Source of the DNA: Portulaca oleracea
Taxonomy: Eukaryota; Streptophyta; Magnoliopsida; Caryophyllales; Portulacaceae
DNA length: 64,000 bases
NCBI GenBank assembly: GCA_029582165.1
Contig: CM055874.1
Coordinates: 47,514,769 to 47,578,768, forward strand
Direction of reading: 5' to 3'
Part shown: in pieces, positions 11,480 through 22,238 of the stretch
Layout of the letters: each line of letters starts with the position of its first letter
Position numbering within the stretch: the stretch's first letter is position 1
Position numbers and translations under genes: made by a program
Notes under the pieces: model-generated
The model's database searches: none
The model's input: only the letters and a program-made list of their open reading frames with translations
Told to the model about the DNA's origin: nothing

Positions 11480-13737
11480 AGGGTCAAAGTCTAACGTTGA
11501 CTAACATTAGCAGCGGAAGACTCAATTTTTCACTCTTAGTTGGACGTTACTGCAGTATCCCCGAAAGAATACAAGTCAAGAAAGAAAAAACTAAGAACTA
11601 ATCATTTTTTTTTCTTTGCTTCAACTTAACAAACGAAAGAAACTTCGAATTTTAGAGACAACATAACCAACATTAATTAGCACAAGTCTAAACATAACTA
11701 AATTTTTATCCTCAACTTCTAATTTCGATGTCCTCACTCATAGAACCCGTTCCCATCACATAATTCTTCACCTGAAAACAAAAACATTTAACAAAGTGAG
11801 GATGACTCAATAATGTCTACTCCTAACCGTCAAAATAGGTTAAAATTCATTTCAATTCATTTAGGGGGAGAAGTGAACAAGTCAAATGATTTCACAAACT
11901 TATTTTTCCCAACCAACATACCCATCTTTCACAAATTTATTAAGCGAACGGAACTTGCTTATTTGCCCCTCGAAATCCAAGACTTCGCATATAATCATAT
12001 CTCAATATCATCATAGTCACAATCTCAATCTCAATCTCAATCGCATTCTCAATCACAATCTCAATCACACGGATGACCATCCATTTCACACACGTGCAAA
12101 CACTTAACCCCGGAGAAGTAGCACTTATCAAGCATCCTTGATCTCTTGACAACTCCCCTGCAAGATGCCGCAAACATAGTCTCTAGGGACATTGTCTGAA
12201 CCTGTATTTACGTCTCATTTGAATTATTAGTCAAGTTTAATACTTTCACACTTTTCCAGGTCTCAATCAACTAATCTCAATTTCCAAAACCATTGCAAAA
12301 TCAAGTATAAAGGTTTGTCCGCATTTAACCAACTAAAAGAACATAATTCAACATCCAAAATTGATTTAAAATCAATAAAAACATGAAAAGGTGCATACTG
12401 GTGGAGATTAGGACATAGACATTACCTAGAGGTCCTCACTTCACTTCAACAAATACATACTTGAGCTCACTAACGAATTGTCTAACCCGAACCTAAATTC
12501 TAAAATTAATACGACCTCACGGAGCTAGTATGCAATCTTCCACCTTACCCAAACCCTAGAACATTTAATAGTTCCCAATACTCCCCCTCAAAATCACATA
12601 ATCGTCTCAGAAGAAATTACTTTTACATAAAATAAACCTATTTATTAATTAAAAAAAAGGAAATTGTACAAATTACTGTGCCTTTGTTGAAAAGGTTATA
12701 ACTCGACTTCTTGACTTCCGATGGACTTGATTCTTAACTTTCAGAAAACCTTAGTGAGTCTATGTACTACAACTTTCATGTTGATCGTAAAACCTAAAAC
12801 ACACTCCAAAGGGTCTAAAAATAGCACACAACAGATAGATCCAACTTTCGACACATTTCTGTTTAATGATCTATAACTCGGGCTATACACCTCAAACACT
12901 CGAATAGTAAAAGTTAACTCATGAAGGAACATCTAGACAAAAACTTCCAATTAAACCAACTCCACAATTAATGGTATTTCTTGAAGTGCCCTTAGCGAAC
13001 TGTCCAAAGACTCGATTTGATTTATCTTGTATTATCAAACTCTAATTCTAACCAAATCCATCCAAGGCCCCAACTTTGACATCCCTACCCTTAACTAAGA
13101 GTTTAACACATCTTCTTGATTTTACGAAACCTCCATGGCCAACTGTGGACCAAGAATTTAGCACAATCTCTCAATTCAATCACACTAATTCCAACCAACA
13201 CAAACCCTAGCTAGTACTCATAACCCACAATCACTCTACAAGACTAATTCTTTAACACCAAAAATTTCATGCCATGACCTTTTAGAACAGTAAGAGTTTA
13301 GAAAAGAAGGACTATTAAAACAAGGGGGAAGAACAACCTTTACTTTACTTTGGTGCCCAACTAACTTTGCTAACATACTCATATGAATAACACCAAACCT
13401 ACACTCAAATCATGCATCTGACCTGAGCAATCACCCTAAACCATAACCCTCACGTTTAACCACAATAATAACTTCAAAACAAAAGATTTAAAACATCATC
13501 ATAATGGAATAGTTAATGGTAGTAATAAAAGAAAAGAAAACATATATGAACAAGAGTTAAGGCTTCGAATAGTTAACGGTACAACTGTTGTGGTGCGGTT
13601 CTTAGCGATCGACGGCTCTCCGGCAGTGATGACGGTTGTCCGGCGAAGGTAGCGACAGCAACAGTGAGCAGCAGTTACGTTGAGGGATGAGAGAGGGAGG
13701 ATTGTGATAGCATTAGGGTTTAGGCTAGGCTAGTAGT
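11480..13737 (-). mobile_element. LTR-like fragment, same family as 18622-20880
   Basis: Read on the minus strand this region contains GGTAATGTCTATGTCC (about 12411-12430), which also occurs near 20470 on the plus strand. It also contains a GCAGGGGAGTTGTCAAGAGATC motif near 12140, matching one near 20810. Both copies also have a pyrimidine-rich, proline- and threonine-coding-like block at the upstream end. This suggests two opposite-facing fragments of one long LTR family. No full termini or target duplication were found here. No gene is visible. Confidence 0.4.
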
Positions 13738-14867
13738 CAAAAAATTGCTGGGGGATGCCACACATCTTTTTTAACTGACTCGCGGGTCATAACTTTTTTT
13801 AATGCATTCCCGGGGGACATTAAACTTACTTAAGTGGCTAGGGGGTGACAATCCGGCGTGTTTTGGCCGGAATGAAGAAAAGTCTTATTTGCCCTTGAAA
13901 TATCATCTTTATTCTGGGGTTGAACTTCCTCTTCATCATCATCAACATCATCATCATTCACTCTTCTCTCTTCACTACCTCTTGGCGGTGATAAGGGGGC
14001 AACCTGACTGCCGACCAGCGCGAGGTGCTCCTCTCTGCGACCCGGCTCCTGCAGGCCATGGTGGATGTCATCTCGAGCAACGGTATCGAGTCCGCCTCGC
14101 CGCCATGAAGGTCAACCCCGGGAAGCCGATTGAGACCGTTTTTGACCTGGTCAAGATGGAGGACAACGAGAGGAGGGAGCTGCAGCAGATGTCTGACCTG
14201 GAGCTGCTGGACATTGCGAGGTTCTGTAATCGGTTCCCCAACATTGACATGAACTACGAGGTGGTGGACGGTGACAGCGTTGGGGCCGGGGATGACGTCA
14301 CGATGGTGGTGACCCTCGAGAGGGATTTGGAGGCTGACCGAGTCGATGGGCCGAAGCCAGGTACGCCGGTGAAGGAGGAGGGTGGTGGCTGGTGGTCGGG
14401 ACACCAAGAGCAACCACCGGTGGCGATCAAGAGGGTGACATTGCATAGGAAGTCCAAGGTGAAGTCGAGTTTACCGCGCCACCGAGCCGGAAGAAGACGA
14501 CATCAGTATTTCATGTGTGACTCGTACCTGGGATGTGATCAGGAGTATAACTTCGAGGTCGATGTCAAAGAAGCAGGAGCTGCTGAAGATGGTTTGAAAA
14601 TGGTGAGGATTTGAGATGAATGAATTATGGAGAAAGAGGGTGAGTAAAATAGAGAAAGAGAGATAAATGGTAGATTTGATTAAATTAGAGAGAAAAATAA
14701 GGGTATTTTTGTCTTTTTCAACACATTTCGCCGGATTTCAGCCAAAACACGCCGGATTGTCACTCCCTAGCCACTTAAGTAAGTTTAATGTCCCCCGGGA
14801 ATTAAAAAAAAGTTGTGACCCGCGAGTCAGTTAAAAAAGATGTGTGGCACCCCCCAGTAATTTTTTG
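13738..14867. mobile_element. TIR element carrying a captured BRR2 fragment (Pack-type)
   Basis: The 13738-13871 segment is repeated in inverted orientation at 14734-14867. Over about 130 bp only five substitutions and two short indels separate the arms. Between them lies no transposase but a GC-rich piece of a host gene (see the BRR2 entry). Long inverted repeats flanking captured genic sequence are the hallmark of Pack-MULEs and similar elements. No clear 9-bp target duplication was found, and the inverted similarity may fade out a little beyond the stated edges, so the superfamily is open. Confidence 0.85.
14002..14614 (+). pseudogene. BRR2: Captured C-terminal fragment of BRR2 (U5 snRNP 200-kDa helicase)
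   Basis: BRR2 is the Ski2-like RNA helicase that unwinds U4/U6 in the spliceosome. Two pieces of its C-terminal Sec63-type region are visible. The first, in one frame at about 14002-14085, contains NLTADQREVLLSATRLLQA and MVDVISSNG. The second, in another frame from about 14106, contains NPGKPIETVFDLVKMED, LLDIARFCNRFPNIDMNYEV and YFMCDSYLGCDQEYNFEVDV, then a stop near the natural end of the protein. About 45 residues normally between the pieces are missing. At least one more frameshift occurs where the family has a WWLVVGDTK-like stretch (about 14388-14430), and another near 14465-14510. The 270-codon open frame is therefore a patchwork and not a working helicase. It sits wholly between the inverted repeats. 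Identification is from recall of the family, without a database search. Confidence 0.88.
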
Positions 14868-15123
14868 TATTGTCCAACACCCCTAAAGTTCAATGTATTA
14901 TCATCCAATAATCTTTTTTTATAAATATAAAACCATGTATGAAATGTGTGTCATGATTGATAAAATTATGTTATTATTTATATTTTTTAAACATAGCTAA
15001 TAAATATTATACTTTTATAGTTGATAAATATATATAATTATCCAAAAAATATTATTAAAAGTTATAAAAATGTAAAATATAGAGAATTAAAGATGGTTAG
15101 TAATCATTTTGTCGCAAGACGCG

Positions 15124-15345
15124 TATCATCGTCCGAATGAAAATAAAAATATGAGGCTTGGCACAATCTCTTATCAACTAAACTATATTATTATATATTA
15201 AGACGAAATTAGAATAAATTATTATATATCATCGTGCCAATGAAAATAAAAATATGAGTCTTGGCCAATCTCTTATCATCAAAACTATATTATTATATAA
15301 AACTATATTATTATATGTCATCGCCCAAATGAAAATAAAAAATGA
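15124..15345. repeat. Short tandem repeat, about 105-bp unit, roughly 2.2 copies
   Basis: The phrase AATGAAAATAAAAATATGAG followed by CTTGGC or similar and an AT-rich tail occurs at about 15137 and 15238, with a partial third copy near 15328. There is no sign of coding. Confidence 0.65.
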
Positions 15346-15363
15346 TTTACACCTATTTGACTG

Positions 15364-15382
15364 ACACACACACACACACACA
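15364..15382. repeat. (CA)n microsatellite
   Basis: About nine uninterrupted CA dinucleotides. Confidence 0.9.
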
Positions 15383-15394
15383 TATCAATAATAC

Positions 15395-15480
15395 AGTGGC
15401 AAGAGGTCCACCTTCTACCCCAGGTGTCCAGGGTTTGAATCCTGGGGAGGATATCTCTCTCTTACCATTTCGGTTAGGAT
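15395..15480 (+). mobile_element. tRNA-derived SINE-like fragment
   Basis: GGGTTTGAATCCTGGGG at about 15432 is a good RNA polymerase III B-box (GGTTCGAATCC type) with its T-arm complement. An A-box-like GTGGCAAGAGGTCC lies about 35 bp upstream. No full cloverleaf can be folded by eye, so this is read as a SINE head and not a tRNA gene. Confidence 0.45.
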
Positions 15481-15489
15481 TCTAACACC

Positions 15490-16069
15490 ATAATCCAAGA
15501 ACAAGAATTTGAGATTTGAAATTGACAATTGACGTTTTAAAACTATCAATAATACAAGCAGTTGAAAAACTTTGGCCAGAAAAATTCAAACAACAACAAT
15601 TGTTTTGAGAAAGACATGATATAGTATTGTAGTCTTGCTATTAATTTGTCTATAAAGAGACTCCCAAAATGCAAGGATTTGCCCAGAATGCAAATCAGAT
15701 CCAATCAGAGATGGACGAGACTGTGATGAACAAAGAGAAGGAAAAACAGTTAATAATAGTTCCAATAATACTATCAATTTCTTCATATTAGATTTCTGAT
15801 AATACTATCAATTTCTAATAATACTATCAATTTCTAACAGTACAATCAATTTCTTCAATCGTCACAAACAAAGAAATTCGAACCTGAAGCAAGAAAGCGG
15901 CAAGGTGGTTGACGGCGGTTATGGAGGACGCAGAGGTGGACGGGAGGCGCGGATGGTAGTTGTGCACGGGGCGGTGGTGGGTGGATGGCTAGTGAATTTT
16001 TGTCAGAGGGGTTTTCAATTCGTTGATGATGGAATTGTAATTGGGTATCCGCAAAGATAAAAGGGTCTG
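15490..16069. other. Intergenic or CACTA-internal DNA, no gene seen
   Basis: An AT-rich stretch with short repeats of the CAATTTCTAATAATACTAT type near 15800, then a GC-rich GGCGG- and GGTGG-containing stretch (15890-16000). The latter may be interior of the CACTA element that ends at 16422. No coding frame is convincing. Confidence 0.4.
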
Positions 16070-16422
16070 GTGTGATAATAGTTAGACCACAGATACCGTT
16101 AATTTAACGGTCGCAAGATCCCTTTAACGGTCGGAACCTGAGACCGTTAATAAAAATCTTGCGACCGTTAATTTAACGATCACAAGTAGGCGATATTTTT
16201 TTTTGTTGAAAATGTTAAAAAAAACTTGCCCAGTTGCGACCGTTAAATTAACGGTCGCTGCTAGCGACCGTTAAATTTATACTGCGACTGTTAATTTAAT
16301 GGTCTCTGGTTTAGCGACTGTTAAATTAATGGTCGCTCCTTAATGGTCGCACGAGAAAAATTGAGACCGTTAATTTAACGATCTCAATTTAACGGTCGCA
16401 ATGCTTATGTTATGTTGTAGTG
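16070..16422. mobile_element. CACTA transposon end with subterminal repeats
   Basis: The right edge reads TTATGTTGTAGTG, the inverse of CACTACAACATAA, a CACTA terminus. Inward lie about ten copies of palindromic units of the type GCGACCGTTAATTTAACGGTCGC, in both complete and half forms. CACTA transposases bind such subterminal repeats. The matching left terminus was not found, so the element is probably truncated. A (TA)n microsatellite begins almost immediately after the end. Confidence 0.75.
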
Positions 16423-16790
<368 letters not shown>

Positions 16791-17073
16791 ATAATTTACA
16801 AAGTGGTGACCAAAAATCATTTTCCAATCCCAACCAAACACACCCTTAAATGAATATAAAAAACACTACTTATTTTGAAATTTTCAATTGGTTGATTACA
16901 TTGGACCCTTTTTTTTTTATAATTTGCGGTCAATATACCATTTTATTTAAAAGAGATGCTGACCAATATAATAAGGCAAACAACAATAGACGGAAACAAC
17001 TGACTACGGCCAAGCAAAAATTCCTCCATCACAAGAGCCTGAACTAAAACGAAAACTATCGACGAATATAAAA

Positions 17074-17630
17074 CCATCACCATATACATCATGGGCATAC
17101 TACTAGAGATATATCGAAAGGTGCTACACATGTGTTGATATATCGTTTCAGCTTGATCCACTTAGGGTGAATGCATTTCCAGCTGGTATACCATTGGTCT
17201 CTGACCCAACCCCCATACCACAATTTGTTGCATTAACACCAAGAGTCTCCCATGATACTACGCTTATAAAACCTAAGGGTGTGCATTATTCGGTTGTGAA
17301 CCAAATAAACCGAGAACCGAACCGGTTCGAACCGATTCAAACCGGACCGATTTTTATTCAGTTCGGTTTTCAGTTTGCACTTTAGCCCTTATTCGGTTTT
17401 CGGTTTGACTCTTTCCAGTGAAAGTCCCGTATGAATGTGTGCATTATTCGGTTTTGAACCGGATAAACCGAGAACCGAAACCGAACCGGTTTATTCGGTT
17501 CGGTTTTCGGTTTGGACTTTACCCCTTAATCGGTTTTCGATTTAATCGGTTCGTCCCGGTTCGGTTCGGCTTTGAACCGATGAACAACCCTAATAAAACT
17601 ATCACCATATACATCATGGGCATACTACTG
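17074..17630. repeat. 30-bp direct repeats bracketing the MITE
   Basis: ATCACCATATACATCATGGG plus CATACTACT occurs at about 17078 and again at about 17600. The repeat pair encloses the MITE and about 160 bp of unrelated sequence. A shorter pair, ACTGCATGCTTTAAAGAATA, occurs at about 17629 and 17687. This points to local duplication around the insertion. Confidence 0.6.
17274..17592. mobile_element. hAT-type MITE, apparently a head-to-tail dimer
   Basis: The ends are TAAGGGTGTGCATTATTCGG and the inverted TTAGGGTTGTTCATCGG. The flanks are ATAAAACC (17266-17273) and ATAAAACT (17593-17600), an 8-bp target duplication with one change. Inside, the head sequence GTGTGCATTATTCGGTT occurs twice, at about 17280 and 17438. 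The outer element thus contains a second, nearly complete copy after a copy that has lost its tail. GAACCG- and CGGTT-rich subterminal repeats are typical of this class. Confidence 0.8.
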
Positions 17631-17697
17631 CATGCTTTAAAGAATAGACACCATCAACCTTGTAAAACAAAATCCAATTTGCTACATACTGCATGCT

Positions 17698-18156
17698 TTA
17701 AAGAATATCGTCTACAAACGCAAAATTCGATCGATTCCCGGATGCCTTCTTTCTTCTTTTCACTCTCCTTGACCTTCTTTTTTTCTTCTTAGCAGAGAGT
17801 TTACCAATTAAGTGTTTCTTTGGATTACTGTTTTTCTTGGCTCGCATAAAGCCGCTACTTTCCCTAAATTTGAGGGCTTTCTCTACAATATAAACTCTTG
17901 CCTTCACACTGAAATCATTGTCAAAAGATAGGGAGCAAGAATCATCCAAGTCATGATCAGAATCATGATCAGAGTTCAAGAATCCTTGAGCCTTAGGGGA
18001 AGAATTAGTAGCCACTTCAACTTCCGGATGCTAATATGAACCACTCACAATTTCCACAGACTTTTCAATTCCAAAAGCAATGTCGGGCAAGCTTCTATAC
18101 ATGACTAGTAACGACGAATCCTTTAATGCTTCTTTAGTTGTTGGCTTATTGATCAT
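17698..18156 (-). pseudogene. Broken coding fragment of unknown gene (acidic then basic protein)
   Basis: Read on the minus strand from an ATG at 18156, an open frame encodes INKPTTKEALKDSSLLVMYR and continues to VEIVSGSY, where a TAG at 18031-18033 stops it. The same frame continues after that stop to 17698 without another. It passes through an Asp/Ser-rich stretch (SDHDSDHDLDDSCSL) and ends in a very basic tail (KKKKRRSRRVKRRKK), like a nuclear protein. Base use looks coding. I do not recognise the family. It could be a pseudogene cut off at its 5' end, or the last exon of a gene whose true splice site avoids the TAG. Confidence 0.45.
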
Positions 18157-18159
18157 AAG

Positions 18160-18621
18160 GGATGAGCCAAGAAACAAATTCACCATAAATGATTAGGACG
18201 ACAATAAGGTTTCAAACCCTAAAATATATAGGAACCAAAAAGACTAAGGTGGCATAACCTTTTTTAATTTATTTTTTATTATTATTTTTCAATCACTTTC
18301 CCGAGCTGCCCTGTGAATTTTACATTAAAAAAGTTGTCATAGTTTATTTAAGTTGTAACCATGGTTTATCACTAAGTAATTATTAAATTTGTAACCACAA
18401 TTTAACAATTAGTAAAATATGTGGTAGACCTATGAGCCAAGCCGAGCTTTGGTCAAATCGAGCACGAGCCGAGCTTTGACCGGGTCGAACCCAACCGGCT
18501 TGCAAGCCGACTCGGTTCAGTTACAACCCTATTATCAACTATGACAATTACCACAGGAAAATAAATTTCATCCATATATTTGTAAACTTTTATCTTCACC
18601 GTTCATTTTTTTATTTAATAC
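18160..18621. other. AT-rich intergenic DNA with MITE-like scrap
   Basis: No gene seen. A short GAGCCGAGCTTTG-rich patch at 18430-18530 resembles the subterminal sequence of the hAT-like MITEs in this window. Confidence 0.5.
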
Positions 18622-20880
18622 CTGTAAAACCCCGAAAAATTCAATTTGCGTTTACCGTTAAAATTCCTAACGAGCGTTTTATTCCGTTATTTATTTGTTT
18701 GTTTTCACACGGAGCTTTTAGGACCGCGAGTGTTTTCGTAGTAATTTTTAGAGTTCTAAAAATATCACTTAGAAATTTTTGGGACTTTGGGTGTAAAATC
18801 TTTTTATCAGTTGAGAGGATTTTTATCAGTTTTTCTTAGGTTTTGCTGTTATAGGATTTATGAGGTAATATAATTTTATTTTTGGAAATTTTTGGGTAGA
18901 TTTACATCATTCCTCAAATTTTATCAGATTTTCAAAACCTTTGCCCAAGTCTCTAACGTAATGTTGCATTTCACAACCCATTATTTTTGCATACCCATTT
19001 GTTTGGCCAATCACAGTCCAACACGTACTCTTTCTCTCTCTTCTTCTTTTTCTCTTTCCCGGTTTCCCTTTCTCTCTTTCTTTCTCTTTCTCTCTCTCTC
19101 CTCCTCTTTTCTTTATATTATAATTGATGTTGCTGCTGCTACCCACACGACAACCATCACCACTACCCACGCACCTCCTTTAACCACCTGCCACCCCCTC
19201 CCCTCTCCTTTCCGATCGCCACCCCACCTCACCGCTGCTGCCGCCGTGGAGAAACCACCACCAGAAACCCCACCCAAACCCTCTTCTTTTCTATGGTTGC
19301 TACCTAACTCGACTTCACCGAACCCGACGACGTCGCGCACCATCACCAACCACCACCGACGCCCCACTCGCCACCGCCCTCACGGCACCACGACCACCGA
19401 CGCAGATCCGTGCACCGCACCGCTGAACCGCCACTCGGGTAACCCCTAGCCCTCCCTCTTGTTCTCTCATATTAAAGTGCCCTAGTGCACCGAACAACAG
19501 CCACCACATGCAGCCTCCACCTCCGACCACCGGAGCTCAAGCGCCGACGACCCGACGCCAAAGACGACCGAGCATCCACCACCCCGGACCCACCTCTTCT
19601 AGCTTGGACCCATTGTTTGTGCTTCCTCTCTCTTTTTCTCTCTCTACAAATTATTATGGGTATAACTATATTAGGGTTAGTATAATCATATTATTACTAA
19701 GGTTTCATATTATTACTATGTTTCATATTATTAATTTTAAGTATTTCATAATATTGGTATTAAGTTTCTTATCATTATTAAGTGTTCAAAATATTTATTT
19801 TAGGTTTCATGTTATTAATAATAGGTTTCCTTGTTACTTTAAAGAGTCATATTATTATTATTATTATTAGTTTCATGATTTTATTTTAAAGTTTCATGTT
19901 ATTATTATATAGTTCATGTTATTATTTTTTTTAAAGCTTCATATTATTATTATAAAGTTTCGTGTTATTATTATTATTATTATAAAGTTTCGTGTTATTA
20001 TTATTATTATAAAGTTTTGTATTATTATGATTATTATAAAGTTTCCTGAAAACTTCATATTATTAGTATTAAAAGTTTTATATACTTTGGTATTAAAGTT
20101 TTTTTTTATAAAGTTTTCTGGTTGTTATGTTGTAATACGAATATTATGTTCCAAAAACCCTATGTAATATTATTACTAAAGTATTAGTGTCGAGTACTTA
20201 TGGTTTTAAATGTGTCGTTTCGATTTTATTATATTACCTTTAGAAAATGTGTGTTGTGATGTAAGTGTTTTCACAATAGTTATGTTGAAATGCTGAATAC
20301 ATGGCTAATTGAAGGCTAAGGTTGGGGTATGGTAGGATTCGTGCGTTACTAACTTTCGTAGAAGTCGAGTTTTAATTTTAGTAGTTTATATTCGAATTCT
20401 AGGTCTGAGCGAGACGACGCGATAGTTAGCTCCCGTATGTAAGTATTGCAGTAAAGAGAACCTGTTCAGGTAATGTCTATGTCCTGATCCCCTTTGGGAT
20501 GCTCTTTTATCTGTTTTGTGATTTTAATATGTTTTATGAAGCTTGCATCCCGCACGGGGACTTTCTGTAAAGTTGGACTTTCTGTAAAGTTAGACTGTCT
20601 GATTTGGATGTCTGTGAGTTGTTTTTCTGAGTTGAGTAAAATGTGGCAGTCTTTTTAAACTCTGAGTTTTATTCTGTTGATTTTGGAAACTGGGTTGGGT
20701 TTTATGTGAAGTCTGACGTCTGATAATTCATAAGATACTAATAATCAAAGTGAAACCATAAGCGGGTTGCGGATAACGACCCTTAGACCAGGATCTGTTC
20801 CTGCAGGGGAGTTATCAAGAGATCGGAGAGTTAGATCAGGATATGTTCCTGCAGGGGAGTTATTTAAATTTCTTTTTTAT
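18622..20880 (+). mobile_element. Fragment of a long LTR (gypsy-like), plus orientation
   Basis: It opens with TGTAAAACCCCGAAAAATTC, close to the TGTAACACCCCG start common to long LTRs of plant gypsy elements. It contains a pyrimidine-rich leader-like block with Pro/Thr-rich frames (19020-19600), a TTA-rich repeat tract (19660-20140), and the motifs GGTAATGTCTATGTCC and GATCTGTTCCTGCAGGGGAG. Both motifs have counterparts at 11480-13737 on the other strand. The expected closing GGTGTTACA end is not present, so it is probably truncated near 20880. Confidence 0.45.
19660..20140. repeat. TTATTA-rich degenerate tandem repeat
   Basis: Repeated units of the form GTTTCATATTATTATTA or AAAGTTTCGTGTTATTATTA. 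Variable numbers of TTA triplets suggest slippage. Confidence 0.75.
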
Positions 20881-21440
20881 TTAAAAATTTATTTTTAATT
20901 TGAATGTATTTTATGGAGTTAAGTTAAGTTACGTTAGGTAAAAATGCATTAATTAGAGTTAAGTTAGGTTAGATGCGTTATATCTAACTCAACTAAAAAA
21001 CAAAGCCTAAAATTCCACTATCAAATAGCACTTGTCCATCACCATGATGGCAACCATTAACCAAACTATAAATATAAATTACAAACTCAAAAACCAACCC
21101 AAATCCAAAAACTTAAGGTTATACCAAATATTTCCAAACCTTAAAAAAAAACAAACTCAAAACTGGCTCATATCGAATCCGACATGTAATCAATCCATTT
21201 GCTCAAATTGATAAGTCTTTCTCAAATCATGGCAAAACATGTAAGCCATTTTTTTCAAAGTAGTTTTTATTACCTCCCTTTCATATCATTTGTCGTCTTT
21301 GAAAATTATGCAATCAAACTTAAAAATTTTTGTCATAATTTTCTCATTATATACAATGAAATAAAATTACTATCATTAGATTGATAATGGAAAATACTAT
21401 TCTAAAACTATATTATTGCGATTGTTAATGAAATATAATA

Positions 21441-22006
21441 GGGATATTGGATGAAAATATACCGACCTCTGATAATATTGGATTGTAATAAACCGACCTT
21501 TATTATTGGAAAACAATATCTCTGACCTTAAGTGAGATTATTATACCACCAGTGACTGAGTGGGTGGTGATTGGTTAATTGGTTTATATTCTAACGTGAC
21601 AAGCGGAGAAAAATTATCAGCCCTTGTCTAGTAACCTGTAAACTCCTACGTTCTTTTCATTAACCCACATTATTTTCATTAACCCACGTTAAAGAAAATC
21701 GGTCCTAACACAATGACTAAGGGGGTGATGAACCCGTTTCTATAGTGATAGGGCACACAACTAACCAATGTTTTGTAGAGTGGGTTAGTGAGAAAAATGA
21801 ACGAGTCAACGAGGTTATTGGATTGGGACAATTTTTTTTCCTCCGCCAGCTACATCAGCATAGAGACCGGTTCACCATCCTCTTAGTTATTGTTGGTATA
21901 ATAATATCATATAGGTACAAAGGTAAGGGATATCGTTGTCCAATAATAAATATTGATATATTATAATCCAATACCTCAGAAATCGGTATATTATCATCTA
22001 AAACCC
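21441..22006. mobile_element. Mutator-type MITE, 566 bp, with empty site in unit 2
   Basis: Inverted repeats of about 110 bp begin GGGATATTGGATGAAAATATACC (left) and, inverted, GGGTTTTAGATGATAATATACC (right). The flanks are AATATAATA at 21432-21440 and 22007-22015, a perfect 9-bp target duplication. Unit 2 of the segmental duplication has a single AATATAATA and no insert (about 29620), confirming the boundaries. No transposase is encoded. Confidence 0.93.
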
Positions 22007-22120
22007 AATATAATATAAAAAATCATTAATTAAAGTGTGACATTGAAGAAATGAATAGTCAACAAAATGACAAATAATATGAATATTAGTAATAATTGCG
22101 ACGCTAATTACCATAAGCCG

Positions 22121-22128
22121 TGACGTCA
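22121..22128 (+). promoter_or_regulatory. Conserved TGACGTCA element upstream of SDR copy 1
   Basis: The palindrome TGACGTCA, a classic bZIP-binding C-box/CRE-type site, lies about 110 bp before the ATG. It sits in a block (22100-22238) that is nearly identical in the second SDR copy although the sequence farther upstream has diverged by insertions. Its use by a bZIP factor is inferred. Confidence 0.5.
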
Positions 22129-22238
22129 ATGCTCCTAATCCTAATGTTTACTCTCCTTAAAATCGAACTCTCTAGTCTCTCCACAACTCCCGCATGCGAC
22201 ATTCCATCCACTCTTTTCCAGCTTCCTCCCCCACATAA

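Noticed and set aside
13802..14614. 270-codon frame taken as an intact gene
   Set aside because: BRR2 similarity jumps between frames and lacks an internal piece, so the frame is a chance joining inside a transposon.
15425..15450. Possible tRNA gene
   Set aside because: A good B-box is present but no acceptor stem or full cloverleaf can be formed; a SINE fragment is more likely.
18892..19449. 185-codon Pro/Thr/Ser-rich open frame
   Set aside because: It reads a pyrimidine-rich leader-like block of an LTR fragment, with equally open overlapping frames on both strands.
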